DNA of 58,932 nt, taken from the NCBI RefSeq assembly GCF_022867805.1, contig NZ_JALIFO010000003.1:1-58932 (forward strand). The letters are read 5' to 3'. The stretch is from Cuneatibacter sp. NSJ-177. GTDB taxonomy: Bacteria; Bacillota; Clostridia; Lachnospirales; Lachnospiraceae. Shown piece by piece: positions 43,519 through 53,155 of the stretch. Position numbers and translations under genes: made by a program. How positions within the stretch are numbered: position 1 is the first letter of the stretch; the number at the start of each line of letters is the position of its first letter. Under the pieces are notes generated by a model. It saw only the letters and a program-made list of their open reading frames with translations. It did not search any database and had not been told where the DNA came from.

Positions 43519-44460
43519 ATGAAGACAAGAGTGACTGAAATTCTGGGAACCGAATACCCGATTATCCAGGGCGGTATGGCCTGGGTGGCGGAGCATCATC
43601 TGGCCTCCGCCGTATCCGAGGCCGGAGGTCTCGGTCTGATCGGCGCCGCCAATGCACCGGCCGAGGTGGTGCGTCAGGAAATCCGCAAGGTCAGAGAGCG
43701 GACCGAAAAGCCCTTCGGCGTCAATATCATGCTTCTCAGCCCTTATGCGGAGGAAGTCGCGCAGGTGGTCCTGGAAGAGAAGGTTCCGGTGGTGACCACC
43801 GGAGCTGGAAACCCGGAGAAGTACATGGAAGCCTGGAAAGCGGCTGGAATCAAGGTGATTCCTGTGGTGGCTTCGGTGGCCCTGGCGCGCCGCATGGAGC
43901 GGTACGGGGCCGACGCCCTGGTGGCGGAAGGCTGTGAGGCAGGTGGACATATCGGCGAGCAGACGACGATGACGCTGCTGCCGCAGGTGGTGGATTCCGT
44001 TGATATTCCCGTGATCGGGGCCGGAGGCGTCGGCGACGGCCGGGGAATGGCCGCCATGTTTCTGCTTGGGGCCGAGGGGGTTCAGATTGGAACTCGCTTT
44101 GTGGTCTCCGATGAGGCCCAGGTTCATGAGAATTATAAAAACCGGATCGTGGAGGCCAAGGACATCGACAGCGTCGTGACCGGCCGCAGCCACGGCCATC
44201 CAGTCCGCACGCTGCGCAACCAGAGCACAAGGGAATACTTGAAGCTGGAAGCGGAGGGCGCATCCTTTGAGGAATTGGAAAAACTGACGCTGGGTTCCCT
44301 GCGCCGCGCGGTGCAGGAAGGCAATGTGAAAAACGGCAGCGTGATGGCCGGACAGATTGCCGGAATGATCCGGAAACGCCAATCCTGCCGGGAGATCATC
44401 CTGGAATTGGTGGAGGAGACGGAGACGCTGCTGAAGGGAGCAGAGAAATGGGAAAAATAG
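43519..44460 (+). CDS. fabK: Enoyl-ACP reductase II (FMN-dependent)
   Basis: Reduces trans-2-enoyl-ACP in the last step of each elongation cycle. A 313-residue TIM-barrel flavoenzyme: PIIQGGMAWVAEHHLASAVS, EGCEAGGHIGE with the catalytic His, and IPVIGAGGVGDGRGMAA. FabK replaces the triclosan-sensitive FabI in many Firmicutes. It overlaps fabD by 13 bp. Confidence 0.95.
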   Translation: MKTRVTEILGTEYPIIQGGMAWVAEHHLASAVSEAGGLGLIGAANAPAEVVRQEIRKVRERTEKPFGVNIMLLSPYAEEVAQVVLEEKVPVVTTGAGNPEKYMEAWKAAGIKVIPVVASVALARRMERYGADALVAEGCEAGGHIGEQTTMTLLPQVVDSVDIPVIGAGGVGDGRGMAAMFLLGAEGVQIGTRFVVSDEAQVHENYKNRIVEAKDIDSVVTGRSHGHPVRTLRNQSTREYLKLEAEGASFEELEKLTLGSLRRAVQEGNVKNGSVMAGQIAGMIRKRQSCREIILELVEETETLLKGAEKWEK

Positions 44461-45359
44461 CCTTTCTCTTTCCGGGGCAGGGCGCTCAGAAAACTGGGAT
44501 GGACCAGGATTTTTACGAAAATTCCCCGCTGGCGAGGGAAACCTTTGAGACCGCCAGCCGTCTGATGGGATTCTCCATGGAGGAGCTTTGTTTTACGCCG
44601 AATGAGAGGCTGGATTTGACCGAATATACCCAGGCCGCTCTTCTCACGGCCTGCACCGCCATCTGGCGGGAGATGGACGCGAGGGGGATGCGGGCGGATG
44701 TGACCGCAGGCCTCAGCCTCGGCGAATATGGCGCATTGATTGCCTGCGGAGCCATGACGTTTTCCGACGCACTTCCCGTGGTGCGCCGCCGCGGCATCCT
44801 GATGCAGGAGGCCGTGCCGGTGGGGCAGGGCGGCATGGCCGCGGTGATGGGGCTGGCAAACGAGGCGATTGAAGCAGTCCTCGCCGGGCTTAGAGACGTA
44901 CAGATCGCCAATTATAACTGTCCAGGCCAGACCGTGATCTCCGGGAAGGCGGAGGCGGTGGAGGAAGCCTGCACCGCCTTGAAGGAGGCGGGGGCCAAGA
45001 GGTGCCTGCCGTTAAAGGTCAGCGGGCCGTTCCACTCCTCTTTGCTGAAGGAGGCTGGGAGCAAACTGGCCGAAGTGCTGGCGCCGGTGGCATTGGAAAG
45101 GCCCGTCATTCCTTATATTACCAATGTGACGGCAGAATATGTGACCGACAGCGCGCCGGTCAAAAGTCTGTTGGAGCGCCAGGTCAGCCATTCGGTGCTC
45201 TGGCAGCAGACCATGGAGCGGATGCTTTCGGACGGCGTGGACACTTTTGTGGAGATCGGCCCCGGCCGGACGCTGACCGGTTTCCTTAGAAAAATGACCA
45301 AGGAGGCCCGTCTGATCAACGTGGAGACCTTAGAGCAGCTGGAAGGACTTCACCTGTAG
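44448..45359 (+). CDS. fabD: Malonyl-CoA:ACP transacylase
   Basis: Transfers malonyl from CoA to ACP. A 303-residue enzyme: FLFPGQGAQKTGM at the start, nucleophile Ser in AGLSLGEYGALIA, His in VSGPFHSSLL and the FVEIGPGRTLTGF tail. Starts inside the end of fabK, indicating coupled translation. Confidence 0.96.
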   Translation: MGKIAFLFPGQGAQKTGMDQDFYENSPLARETFETASRLMGFSMEELCFTPNERLDLTEYTQAALLTACTAIWREMDARGMRADVTAGLSLGEYGALIACGAMTFSDALPVVRRRGILMQEAVPVGQGGMAAVMGLANEAIEAVLAGLRDVQIANYNCPGQTVISGKAEAVEEACTALKEAGAKRCLPLKVSGPFHSSLLKEAGSKLAEVLAPVALERPVIPYITNVTAEYVTDSAPVKSLLERQVSHSVLWQQTMERMLSDGVDTFVEIGPGRTLTGFLRKMTKEARLINVETLEQLEGLHL

Positions 45360-45397
45360 GGAACTTGACGCATTTTTGACTGTTTAGGAGGTATATT

Positions 45398-46138
45398 ATG
45401 TTGGAAAATAAGGTAGCTGTTGTGACCGGCGCAGCCAAGGGGATCGGCCGGGCCATCGCGTTTGCCCTGGCTTCGGAAGGGGCGATGGTCATTGTCAATT
45501 ACAGAGGGTCCCACTCCCAGGCCGAGGAGACGGTAAAAGAGATCGAAGCGGCCGGAGGAAAAGCGGAGGCTTATCCCTGCGACGTGGCCGGCGGTCCGGC
45601 GGTGGAAGCCTTTTTTTCGGACATCCTGAACCGCTATGGCCGGGTGGATATCCTGGTGAACAATGCGGGAGTGACGCGGGACGGCCTGCTGATGCGGATG
45701 AGCGACGAGGACTGGGACCAGGTTTTAGATGCAAATTTAAAGGGCGCGTTCCACTGCTGCAAATGGGCCGCCAAAGCCATGTTGAAGCAAAAAAGCGGCC
45801 GTATCGTCAATATCGCGTCGGTTTCCGGCGTGATGGGAAATGCCGGTCAAGCCAATTACAGCGCCTCCAAGGCCGGGCTGATCGGCCTGACCAAGTCGGC
45901 GGCGCGGGAGCTCTCCTCCCGCGGGATCACGGTGAACGCCGTGGCGCCTGGCTTCATTGAAACCGATATGACGGCAAAACTTTCTGACCGGGTGAAGGAG
46001 GCCGCAACCGGACAGATTCCTCTGGGGCGCTTTGGAAATCCGGAGGATATTGCGGCGGCCGTGGCGTTTCTCGCCTCGGATCAGGCCGGTTATATTACGG
46101 GACAGGTCCTTTGTGTGGACGGCGGCATGGCGATGTAA
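45398..46138 (+). CDS. fabG: 3-oxoacyl-ACP reductase
   Basis: NADPH-dependent short-chain dehydrogenase for the first reduction of the cycle. 246 residues: TGAAKGIGRAIA cofactor loop, NNAGVTRDGLLMRM, active-site Ser with YSASKAGLIGLTKSA. TAGGAGG before the ATG. Confidence 0.96.
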   Translation: MLENKVAVVTGAAKGIGRAIAFALASEGAMVIVNYRGSHSQAEETVKEIEAAGGKAEAYPCDVAGGPAVEAFFSDILNRYGRVDILVNNAGVTRDGLLMRMSDEDWDQVLDANLKGAFHCCKWAAKAMLKQKSGRIVNIASVSGVMGNAGQANYSASKAGLIGLTKSAARELSSRGITVNAVAPGFIETDMTAKLSDRVKEAATGQIPLGRFGNPEDIAAAVAFLASDQAGYITGQVLCVDGGMAM

Positions 46139-46150
46139 AGGAGAATGACG

Positions 46151-47383
46151 ATGAGACGAGTGGCAGTGACCGGGCTGGGGGCGATTACCCCGGTCGGAAA
46201 CAATGTAAAAGATTTTTGGGAGTCCTTAAAAAAGGGATTTGTTGGGATCGGCGAGATCACCAAATTCGATACGAGCGAATATAAAGTCAAACTGGCGGCG
46301 GAAGTGAAGAACTTTGACGCCGGGGACTATATGGATAAAAAAATGGCGCGGCGCATGGAGGCGTTCTGCCAGTACGCCGTGGCTGCGTCAAGAGAAGCGC
46401 TGGAGGATTCCGGCTTACAGATGGAACAGGAGGATCCCTTTCGGGTCGGAGTCAGCATTGGTTCCGGAATCGGCAGCCTCCAGGCCATCGAGAGGGAGTA
46501 CCAGCGGCTGCTCTCCGGAGGGCCGCGCCGCGTGAACCCGATGTTGGTTCCCATGATGATCAGCAATATGGCGGCCGGAAACGTCAGCATCCAATTCGGG
46601 CTGAAGGGAAAGTGCATCAATGTGGTCACTGCCTGCGCCACCGGAACTCACTCCATCGGGGAGGCGTTCCGCAGTATCCAGTGCGGGGATGCCGACGTGA
46701 TGCTGGCCGGAGGCACCGAGAGCGCCATCACGCCCATCGGCGTGGCAGGTTTTACCGCCCTGACGGCTTTGACCGACAGCACGGACCCGCTGCGGGCTTC
46801 CATTCCGTTTGACAAAGAGCGGAACGGCTTTGTGATGGGAGAGGGAGCCGGCGTGGTGGTTCTGGAAGAACTGGAACACGCGCGGGCCAGAGGCGCGAAA
46901 ATCTATGCGGAACTTTCCGGTTACGGGGCCACCAGCGACGCGTACCACATTACCTCCCCGGCTGAGGACGGCGGCGGAGCGGCCAAAGCAATGGAACTGG
47001 CCATGGCGGAGGCGGGGATCACGCCGGAACAGGTGGACTACATCAATGCCCACGGCACCAGCACCCACCACAACGACCTGTTTGAGACCCGCGCCATCCA
47101 TCTGGCCTTTGGGGAAGCGGCCGGGCATTTGCTGGTCAGTTCGACCAAGTCCATGGTCGGCCATCTGCTGGGAGCGGCCGGAGGCGTGGAGTTTATTGCC
47201 TGTGTGAAAACCATGGAGGACGGCTTCGTCCATCCGACCGCGGGCTACCAGGTTCCGGATGAAGAATGCGATCTGGACTATGTGAAGGAAGGCGTCCGCA
47301 AAGAGGTGAACTGCTGCCTGACCAATTCCCTTGGTTTCGGCGGACACAATGCAACATTATGCGTGAAGAAATATCAGGAGTAG
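46151..47383 (+). CDS. fabF: 3-oxoacyl-ACP synthase II
   Basis: Elongating condensing enzyme. About 410 residues: Cys in VTACATGTHSIGEA, His in NAHGTSTHHND and His in SMVGHLLGAAGG. ATG 46151 (MRRVAVTGLGAITPVG) is preferred over 46145 because AAAGGAG would be only 1 bp from the latter. Confidence 0.96.
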   Translation: MRRVAVTGLGAITPVGNNVKDFWESLKKGFVGIGEITKFDTSEYKVKLAAEVKNFDAGDYMDKKMARRMEAFCQYAVAASREALEDSGLQMEQEDPFRVGVSIGSGIGSLQAIEREYQRLLSGGPRRVNPMLVPMMISNMAAGNVSIQFGLKGKCINVVTACATGTHSIGEAFRSIQCGDADVMLAGGTESAITPIGVAGFTALTALTDSTDPLRASIPFDKERNGFVMGEGAGVVVLEELEHARARGAKIYAELSGYGATSDAYHITSPAEDGGGAAKAMELAMAEAGITPEQVDYINAHGTSTHHNDLFETRAIHLAFGEAAGHLLVSSTKSMVGHLLGAAGGVEFIACVKTMEDGFVHPTAGYQVPDEECDLDYVKEGVRKEVNCCLTNSLGFGGHNATLCVKKYQE

Positions 47384-47393
47384 GAGGAAAGCC

Positions 47394-47843
47394 ATGGATC
47401 AGGATCAGATGATACAGTTGATTGAAGCGGTGGCGAATTCCTCCCTCACCGAATTTTCCTACAGCGAGGGGGATGTGCGGCTGGTGTTAAAAAAGGCGCA
47501 GCCGGTTGTGATTGCGGCGGACGCGGGGAGCATTCCCGGAGTCGGTTCCGGGGTGGACACTGCGGCAGCCGGGAGCTTTCCGCCGGTGATCCCGGAGGGG
47601 ATGGAGGCCGAGACCGTGGTCCATTCTCCTCTGGTAGGCACTTTTTACAGTTCTCCCAGCGAGGACACCGAAGCTTTCGTCCATGTGGGCGATTCAGTGA
47701 GAAAAGGCCAGGTGCTGGGGATTATAGAGACGATGAAACTGATGAATGAGATCGAATGCGAGAAGGACGGCGTTGTGACGGCGGTCCTGGTTGAAAACGA
47801 GCAGGTGGTGGAGTACGGCCAGCCGCTGTTCCGCATTCGGTAG
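47394..47843 (+). CDS. accB: Biotin carboxyl carrier protein of acetyl-CoA carboxylase
   Basis: A 149-residue carrier with a disordered Ala/Gly/Pro linker and a C-terminal biotinyl domain; the biotinylated Lys is in IETMKLMNEI. It shuttles carboxyl groups between AccC and the AccDA carboxyltransferase encoded downstream. Confidence 0.95.
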   Translation: MDQDQMIQLIEAVANSSLTEFSYSEGDVRLVLKKAQPVVIAADAGSIPGVGSGVDTAAAGSFPPVIPEGMEAETVVHSPLVGTFYSSPSEDTEAFVHVGDSVRKGQVLGIIETMKLMNEIECEKDGVVTAVLVENEQVVEYGQPLFRIR

Positions 47844-47852
47844 GGAGAAAAT

Positions 47853-48278
47853 ATGTCATTAGGAATTAAAGAGATCGAAGAGATTATTCCTCACCGCCAT
47901 CCATTTTTGCTGTTGGACCGGCTGGATGAGCTGGAACCCGGCGTGCGCGCGGTGGGGATCAAGAATGTGACCTACCGGGAGGATTTCTTTGCCGGACATT
48001 TCCCTGTGGAACCGGTGATGCCCGGCGTGCTGGTGGTGGAGGCTTTGGCCCAGGTCGGAGCCGCCATCATCCTCAGCATGGAGGAAAATAAAGGAAAGAC
48101 TGCTTTCTTCGGGGGGCTGGATAAGGTGAAATTCCGCCGGAAGGTGATTCCTGGTGATACGCTGCGCCTGGAATGTGAAATTATCCGGAAGAAAGGGCCT
48201 GTCGGTGTGGGCCGGGCAACCGCCACTGTGGACGGACAACTGGCTGTCTGCGCGGAAATGACCTTTATTGTGCAATAA
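47853..48278 (+). CDS. fabZ: 3-hydroxyacyl-ACP dehydratase
   Basis: A 141-residue hot-dog-fold dehydratase: [33 protein letters not shown] with the catalytic His and, one turn on, the acidic residue. No fabA, fabM or fabN is in the operon, so the cis double bond must come from elsewhere (see the gene at 51360). Confidence 0.95.
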   Translation: MSLGIKEIEEIIPHRHPFLLLDRLDELEPGVRAVGIKNVTYREDFFAGHFPVEPVMPGVLVVEALAQVGAAIILSMEENKGKTAFFGGLDKVKFRRKVIPGDTLRLECEIIRKKGPVGVGRATATVDGQLAVCAEMTFIVQ

Positions 48279-48303
48279 CCAGGACTCGCAAAGGAGGGAA
48301 ACC

Positions 48304-49659
48304 ATGTTTCAGAAAATCTTGATTGCAAACCGGGGGGAAATCGCTGTGCGGATCATCCAGGCCTGCCGGGAGATGGAGATTCCGACCGTGGCCGTGTATT
48401 CGGAGGCAGACCGGGAGGCGCTTCCGGCGCTGCTGGCGGATGAAGCGGTCTGCATCGGACCGGCTCCGTCCGGGGAAAGCTACCTGAACCGGGAGCGGAT
48501 TTTAAGCACCGCCGTGGCGGTGGGCGCCGATGCGATTCATCCGGGTTTTGGTTTTCTCTCCGAGAACAGCAAGTTTGCGGAAATGTGCGAAAAATGCCGG
48601 ATCCGCTTTATCGGCCCCGGCAGCGAGGTGATTGCCCGTATGGGCAATAAAGCAGAAGCGCGCAATACCATGACGGCAGCGGGAGTTCCGGTGGTGCCAG
48701 GAACCAAGGAGCCGGTTTATACGGTGGAAGAGGGCCGGGCGGCCGCGGAAGACATCGGCTATCCTGTGATGATTAAGGCGGCTGCCGGAGGCGGTGGCCG
48801 CGGTATGCGTGTGGCAGAACACGCAGATGAATTCGAAGCGCAGTTTTCCACCGCCCAGAGGGAAGCAGAAAAAGGCTTTTCCGACCATACCATGTATCTG
48901 GAGCGCTTCGTCAAAAATCCCCGCCATGTGGAATTCCAGATCCTGGCCGACGCCTACGGAAATGTGATCCACCTGGGAGAGCGGGATTGCTCGGTGCAGC
49001 GCCGCCACCAGAAAATGGTGGAGGAGTCTCCGAGCCCGGCGCTGACCCCGGCGCTCCGGGAGGAGATGGGAAAGGCTGCGGTCAAGGCGGCTAAAGCCGC
49101 TGGTTATGAAAATGCGGGAACCGTGGAATTCCTCCTGGCAGAGGATGGAACCTACTATTTTATGGAGATGAACACCAGAATCCAGGTAGAGCATCCGGTG
49201 ACGGAGACCGTGACCGGACTGGATTTGGTGAAAGAGCAGATCCGGATCGCAGCCGGGGAGAAGCTGCGGTTTACCCAGGAGGAAATCCATCTGTCCGGCC
49301 ATTCTCTGGAATGCCGGATCAATGCCGAAAATCCGGAGAAAAATTTCCGCCCCTGTCCCGGCGTGTTGACGGATATTCATCTGCCGGGCGGCAATGGAGT
49401 ACGGGTGGACACAGCAATCTACAACGGTTACCGGATCCCGCCCTATTATGACTCGATGATCGCAAAGCTCATCGTCCATGGGGAGGACCGGAGGGAAGCC
49501 ATCCGGAAGATGGAGCGGGCGTTGGAGGAGCTGGTCATCGAGGGGGTGGAGACCACCCAGGAATATCAGCTGAAAATCATCGGGCATCCGGTTTTCCAGG
49601 CAGGAAAGCAGGATACCTCGTTTATCGAGAAATATTTAGAGGATGACGGCGTATGTTAA
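48304..49659 (+). CDS. accC: Acetyl-CoA carboxylase, biotin carboxylase subunit
   Basis: ATP-grasp enzyme that carboxylates biotin on AccB. About 451 residues: [20 protein letters not shown], the Gly-rich ATP loop [13 protein letters not shown], and [17 protein letters not shown] 48304 follows GGAGGG; the frame from 48268 is longer without a site. Overlaps accDA by 7 bp. Confidence 0.96.
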   Translation: MFQKILIANRGEIAVRIIQACREMEIPTVAVYSEADREALPALLADEAVCIGPAPSGESYLNRERILSTAVAVGADAIHPGFGFLSENSKFAEMCEKCRIRFIGPGSEVIARMGNKAEARNTMTAAGVPVVPGTKEPVYTVEEGRAAAEDIGYPVMIKAAAGGGGRGMRVAEHADEFEAQFSTAQREAEKGFSDHTMYLERFVKNPRHVEFQILADAYGNVIHLGERDCSVQRRHQKMVEESPSPALTPALREEMGKAAVKAAKAAGYENAGTVEFLLAEDGTYYFMEMNTRIQVEHPVTETVTGLDLVKEQIRIAAGEKLRFTQEEIHLSGHSLECRINAENPEKNFRPCPGVLTDIHLPGGNGVRVDTAIYNGYRIPPYYDSMIAKLIVHGEDRREAIRKMERALEELVIEGVETTQEYQLKIIGHPVFQAGKQDTSFIEKYLEDDGVC

Positions 49660-51344
49660 AAGATTTGTGGAGGAAAGTTCCGGCAGCATCCCGGACGAAG
49701 AAAAGCCGCCGGGAAAAGGAAGACGAGACCGAGTTTTTGCAGGGACTCTGGACGAAATGCGGGATCTGCGGCAGTCCGGTCTATAGGGATGAGGTGCGCG
49801 CAGGCGGCTACATCTGCCCGAAATGCCACGGATATTTCCGGCTGAAAGCTCACCAGCGCCTGCGGATGATCGCGGATAAGGGGAGTTTTGAACCCTGGGA
49901 TGAGGAACTTCCGGAGACCGATCCTCTCCGGTTTCCCGGATACCGGGAAAAATTAGCCGAAACCCAGGAATCCACCGGGCTTTCCGAGGCGGTGATCACC
50001 GGAAAGGCCAAGATCCACGGCCAGCCAGCGGTTCTTGGAATCTGCGACGCCCGTTTCCTGATGGCAAGCATGGGATCCGTGGTGGGAGAGCGGATCACCA
50101 GGGCGGTGGAGCGGGCCACCGAGGAGAAACTGCCGGTGGTTTTGTTCTGTTGTTCCGGGGGAGCCAGGATGCAGGAGGGAATCGTCTCCCTGATGCAGAT
50201 GGCGAAGACTTCCGCAGCGTTAAAACGACACAGCGACGCCGGGCTTCTCTACATCAGCGTGCTGACGGATCCGACCACCGGCGGCGTGACGGCCAGTTTC
50301 GCCATGCTAGGAGACATCATCCTGGCGGAGCCGAACGCTCTGATCGGTTTTGCCGGGCCGCGGGTCATTGAGCAGACCATCAAGCAAAAACTGCCGGAGG
50401 GCTTCCAGCGGTCGGAATTTTTGCTGGAACATGGTTTTTTGGATGCGATTGTGGAACGGCCGGATCTAAAAAATGTGCTGGGGGATCTGCTGCGCCTTCA
50501 CGCAGGCGGGACATTGGCGGAGTCCGAAGAAAGAAAGCCCTCTCTGAAAAGACGGAAGGTAAAGACGACGGCCTGGGAGATCGTAGAACGGTCCCGCGAT
50601 GCCGGAAGGCTGAACGCATTGGATTATATCGAGGGTGTGTTCACGGATTTTACGGAGCTTCACGGGGACCGATACGCCGGGGACGACGGAGCGATCGTCG
50701 GCGGGATTGCTCTTTTGGACGGCCTGCCGGTCACCGTGATCGGCCAGCAGAAAGGGAAGAACCTGAAAGACAACCTGGTTCGGAACTTTGGAATGCCTTC
50801 GCCGGAAGGGTATCGGAAGGCTCTGCGTTTGATGAAGCAGGCGGAGAAGTTCCGCCGCCCGGTCATCTGCCTGGTGGACACCCCCGGCGCGTTTTGTGGC
50901 CTGACGGCGGAGGAGCGCGGCCAGGGAAGGGCGATTGCAGAAAATCTGTTTGAGATGGCCGGGCTCCGGACTCCGGTGCTCTCCATCGTGATCGGAGAGG
51001 GCGGAAGCGGCGGAGCGCTGGCCATGGCGCTGGCGGACGAGGTCTGGATGATGGAAAACGCCGTCTACTCGGTTCTGTCGCCGGAAGGGTTTGCCTCCAT
51101 TCTCTGGAAGGACAGCAAGCGGGCTGTCGACGCGGCCGAGGTGATGAAGATGACGGCGGCGGATCTAAAAGGGCTTGGCATCGTCGAGAAAATTTTGCCG
51201 GAGGAGATTCCGGCAAGCGAAGAAAACCGGGACATTCTCTGCGGTATGTTCCGGTCGGAAATCCGGGAGTTCTTGCGGAAATACCGGGGAATTTCGGAAG
51301 AAGAGCTGGTGGAACGCCGGTATCAGCGTTTCCGGGCCATGTAG
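49653..51344 (+). CDS. accDA: Acetyl-CoA carboxyltransferase, fused beta-alpha (AccD-AccA)
   Basis: A 563-residue fusion of the two carboxyltransferase subunits that move the carboxyl group from biotin to acetyl-CoA. The N-terminal half is AccD with its zinc finger (C36, C39, C55, C58) and [10 protein letters not shown]; AccA begins near residue 298 ([20 protein letters not shown]) with GDDGAIVGG and [15 protein letters not shown]. Separate subunits are about 290 and 320 residues, so both are near complete with a shortened AccA N-terminus. Such fusions are known from Clostridia. Confidence 0.94.
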   Translation: MLKDLWRKVPAASRTKKSRREKEDETEFLQGLWTKCGICGSPVYRDEVRAGGYICPKCHGYFRLKAHQRLRMIADKGSFEPWDEELPETDPLRFPGYREKLAETQESTGLSEAVITGKAKIHGQPAVLGICDARFLMASMGSVVGERITRAVERATEEKLPVVLFCCSGGARMQEGIVSLMQMAKTSAALKRHSDAGLLYISVLTDPTTGGVTASFAMLGDIILAEPNALIGFAGPRVIEQTIKQKLPEGFQRSEFLLEHGFLDAIVERPDLKNVLGDLLRLHAGGTLAESEERKPSLKRRKVKTTAWEIVERSRDAGRLNALDYIEGVFTDFTELHGDRYAGDDGAIVGGIALLDGLPVTVIGQQKGKNLKDNLVRNFGMPSPEGYRKALRLMKQAEKFRRPVICLVDTPGAFCGLTAEERGQGRAIAENLFEMAGLRTPVLSIVIGEGGSGGALAMALADEVWMMENAVYSVLSPEGFASILWKDSKRAVDAAEVMKMTAADLKGLGIVEKILPEEIPASEENRDILCGMFRSEIREFLRKYRGISEEELVERRYQRFRAM

Positions 51345-51359
51345 GCCGGGAGGAGAAGA

Positions 51360-52421
51360 ATGAAAGTGCAACCATTACAGATCGGGGAGCTGAAAGCGAA
51401 ACTTCCCCTGATTCAGGGCGGTATGGGAGTGGGGATCAGCCTTTCGGGGCTGGCCGGGGCGGTCGCAAAAGCAGGGGGCGTCGGTTTGATTTCCACGGCA
51501 CAGATCGGCTGGAGGGAGCCGGACTTTGACCGGGATCCTTTGGGCGCGAATCTGAGGGCTTTGGCAAAGGAGCTGAAAAAAGCGAGGAAAATTGCGCCGG
51601 ACGGTGTGCTGGGCTTTAATATCATGGTGGCGACCAGGAAGTACGGGGAGTACGTAAAAGCCGCGGCTGCGGCGGGGGCGGATCTGATCGTATCCGGAGC
51701 CGGGCTTCCGGTGGATCTCCCGAAGTTTGCCGCCGGGTTCTCCACAAAGCTTGCGCCCATCGTCTCGTCCTCCAAGGCAGCCAATCTGATCTGCAAGCTC
51801 TGGGACCGGAGATATGAGACTGCGCCGGACCTGGTGGTGGTGGAAGGGCCGGAGGCCGGAGGGCATCTGGGTTTTTCCGAGGAGGACGCCAAGCATCTGC
51901 CGAAGAAAACCTTTGAGGAAGAAATCCAGAAAATTCTGGAGGCGGTCCGAGGCTATGCAGAGAAGTACCGGAAAAAGATCCCGGTGGTGGTGGCAGGAGG
52001 CATCTACAGCAGAGAGGACGTGCGTCACGCCATGGAGGATCTGGGGGCCGACGGCGTGCAGGTGGCCACCCGGTTTGTGACCACCGAGGAGTGCGATGCG
52101 CCGGAGGCTTTTAAGAAAGCTTACTTGGATGTGAAGAAGGAAGAAATCGTGATCACGAAAAGCCCGGTAGGGATGCCGGGGCGGGCGATTAAAAATCGGT
52201 TTTTAGGGCAGCCGGGAAAGAAGAACCCGGTGTCCTGCCATCAGTGCTTAGAGCATTGCCGGCCGGCGGAAATTCCTTACTGCATCACCGACGCGCTGGT
52301 AAACGCGGCGGAAGGGCGGATGGACGACGCCTTGATCTTCTGCGGTTCCAATGCCTGGCGGTCGGAGCGAATCGAGACCGTGCCGGAGGTGGCGGCGGAT
52401 CTGTTTCCGGAGTATGCCTGA
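51360..52421 (+). CDS. FabX-like / nitronate-monooxygenase-family flavoenzyme with [4Fe-4S] motif
   Basis: A 353-residue FMN barrel enzyme of the NMO/FabK superfamily: LIQGGMGVGISLSGLAGAVA, EGPEAGGHLGF (His169) and VVAGGIYSREDVRHAM. Near the C-terminus Cys293, Cys296, Cys300 and Cys308 (SCHQCLEHC ... YC) form a probable iron-sulfur site. Helicobacter FabX, also an NMO-family enzyme with FMN and [4Fe-4S], makes the double bond of unsaturated fatty acids on ACP. Its place in a fab operon lacking fabA/fabM supports the same role; true nitronate oxidase is the alternative. AGGAG lies before the ATG. Confidence 0.8.
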   Translation: MKVQPLQIGELKAKLPLIQGGMGVGISLSGLAGAVAKAGGVGLISTAQIGWREPDFDRDPLGANLRALAKELKKARKIAPDGVLGFNIMVATRKYGEYVKAAAAAGADLIVSGAGLPVDLPKFAAGFSTKLAPIVSSSKAANLICKLWDRRYETAPDLVVVEGPEAGGHLGFSEEDAKHLPKKTFEEEIQKILEAVRGYAEKYRKKIPVVVAGGIYSREDVRHAMEDLGADGVQVATRFVTTEECDAPEAFKKAYLDVKKEEIVITKSPVGMPGRAIKNRFLGQPGKKNPVSCHQCLEHCRPAEIPYCITDALVNAAEGRMDDALIFCGSNAWRSERIETVPEVAADLFPEYA

Positions 52422-52437
52422 CGAGGGAAAATGCGCC

Positions 52438-52466
52438 TTGCTTCCGGGGGGAAAACATGCTATCAT
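52438..52466 (+). promoter_or_regulatory. Internal promoter for the fabT-like gene
   Basis: TTGCTT (52438-52443), 17 bp, TATCAT (52461-52466), 34 bp before the ATG. It would allow repressor synthesis independent of the repressed operon promoter. Confidence 0.5.
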
Positions 52467-52500
52467 AACCTCAGGTGCCGCAAAGGGGAGGAGGGGTTTC

Positions 52501-52959
52501 ATGGAGAACAGCTATCAGGCGTTGAACGACATTCTGGTGGTTCTATTTAACGATATCATGGATATCGAGCAGGATGCGATCATCACCGGCGAATTTCGGG
52601 ACATTACGAACAATGATATGCACATCATCGAGGCCGTCGGCATGGACGAACCTCAAAATATGTCCTCGATCGCAAAAAAGCTGTCGGTGACCATGGGAAC
52701 TCTGACCATTTCCATGAATAATCTGGTGAAAAAGGGTTATGTGGTCCGTCAAAGAAGTGAGGAAGACCGGCGGGTTGTCTACATTCTGCTGACGGAAAAA
52801 GGCGTCCGGGCTTACCACCATCATGAAGCGTTCCATCACGAGATGATTGAGGCGGTGGTCAGGAACCTGGACGACGAGGAGAAGGGGATCCTGATTAAAT
52901 CCCTGGTGCGGCTGAAGAAATTTTTTCTGGATTATAAGAAAAAACATGAAAGAGAATAG
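52501..52959 (+). CDS. fabT: MarR-family regulator, FabT-like
   Basis: A 152-residue winged-helix repressor: FRDITNNDMHIIEAV, MSSIAKKLSVTMGTLTISMN, NLVKKGYVVRQRSEEDRRVV. In streptococci FabT, sensing acyl-ACP, represses fab genes and usually lies at the front of the operon; here it lies at the end. The palindrome at 42096 is the likely target. ATG 52501 follows GGAGGAGG. Confidence 0.85.
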   Translation: MENSYQALNDILVVLFNDIMDIEQDAIITGEFRDITNNDMHIIEAVGMDEPQNMSSIAKKLSVTMGTLTISMNNLVKKGYVVRQRSEEDRRVVYILLTEKGVRAYHHHEAFHHEMIEAVVRNLDDEEKGILIKSLVRLKKFFLDYKKKHERE

Positions 52960-52968
52960 ACAATTTTT

Positions 52969-53003
52969 AGCCCTGCTGTCCGGTTTGGACGGCAGGGCTT
53001 TTT
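52969..53003 (+). terminator. Terminator of the fab operon
   Basis: AGCCCTGC-T-GTCC pairs with GGAC-G-GCAGGGCT around a short loop, followed by TTTTT. Confidence 0.9.
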
Positions 53004-53155
53004 CTGTCAGGGAACCGGTGATTTGCTTCAAAAGTTAAAAAATTGTGACGAAATAAAAAAACTGTTAATAGATCCTTTTTGAATAATATGATAACATCAG
53101 AGAGGAAAAAGAAATTGACTTCGATTTCGACTGCCAAAGAAATGGAGGAGTAGAA

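Noticed and set aside
48502-49587. 361-codon minus-strand frame opposite accC
   Set aside because: Shadow frame in GC-rich coding sequence; accC motifs on the plus strand are unambiguous.
51360-52421. Second FabK enoyl reductase
   Set aside because: Longer than FabK, has a four-Cys C-terminal site absent from FabK, and fabK is already present in the operon.
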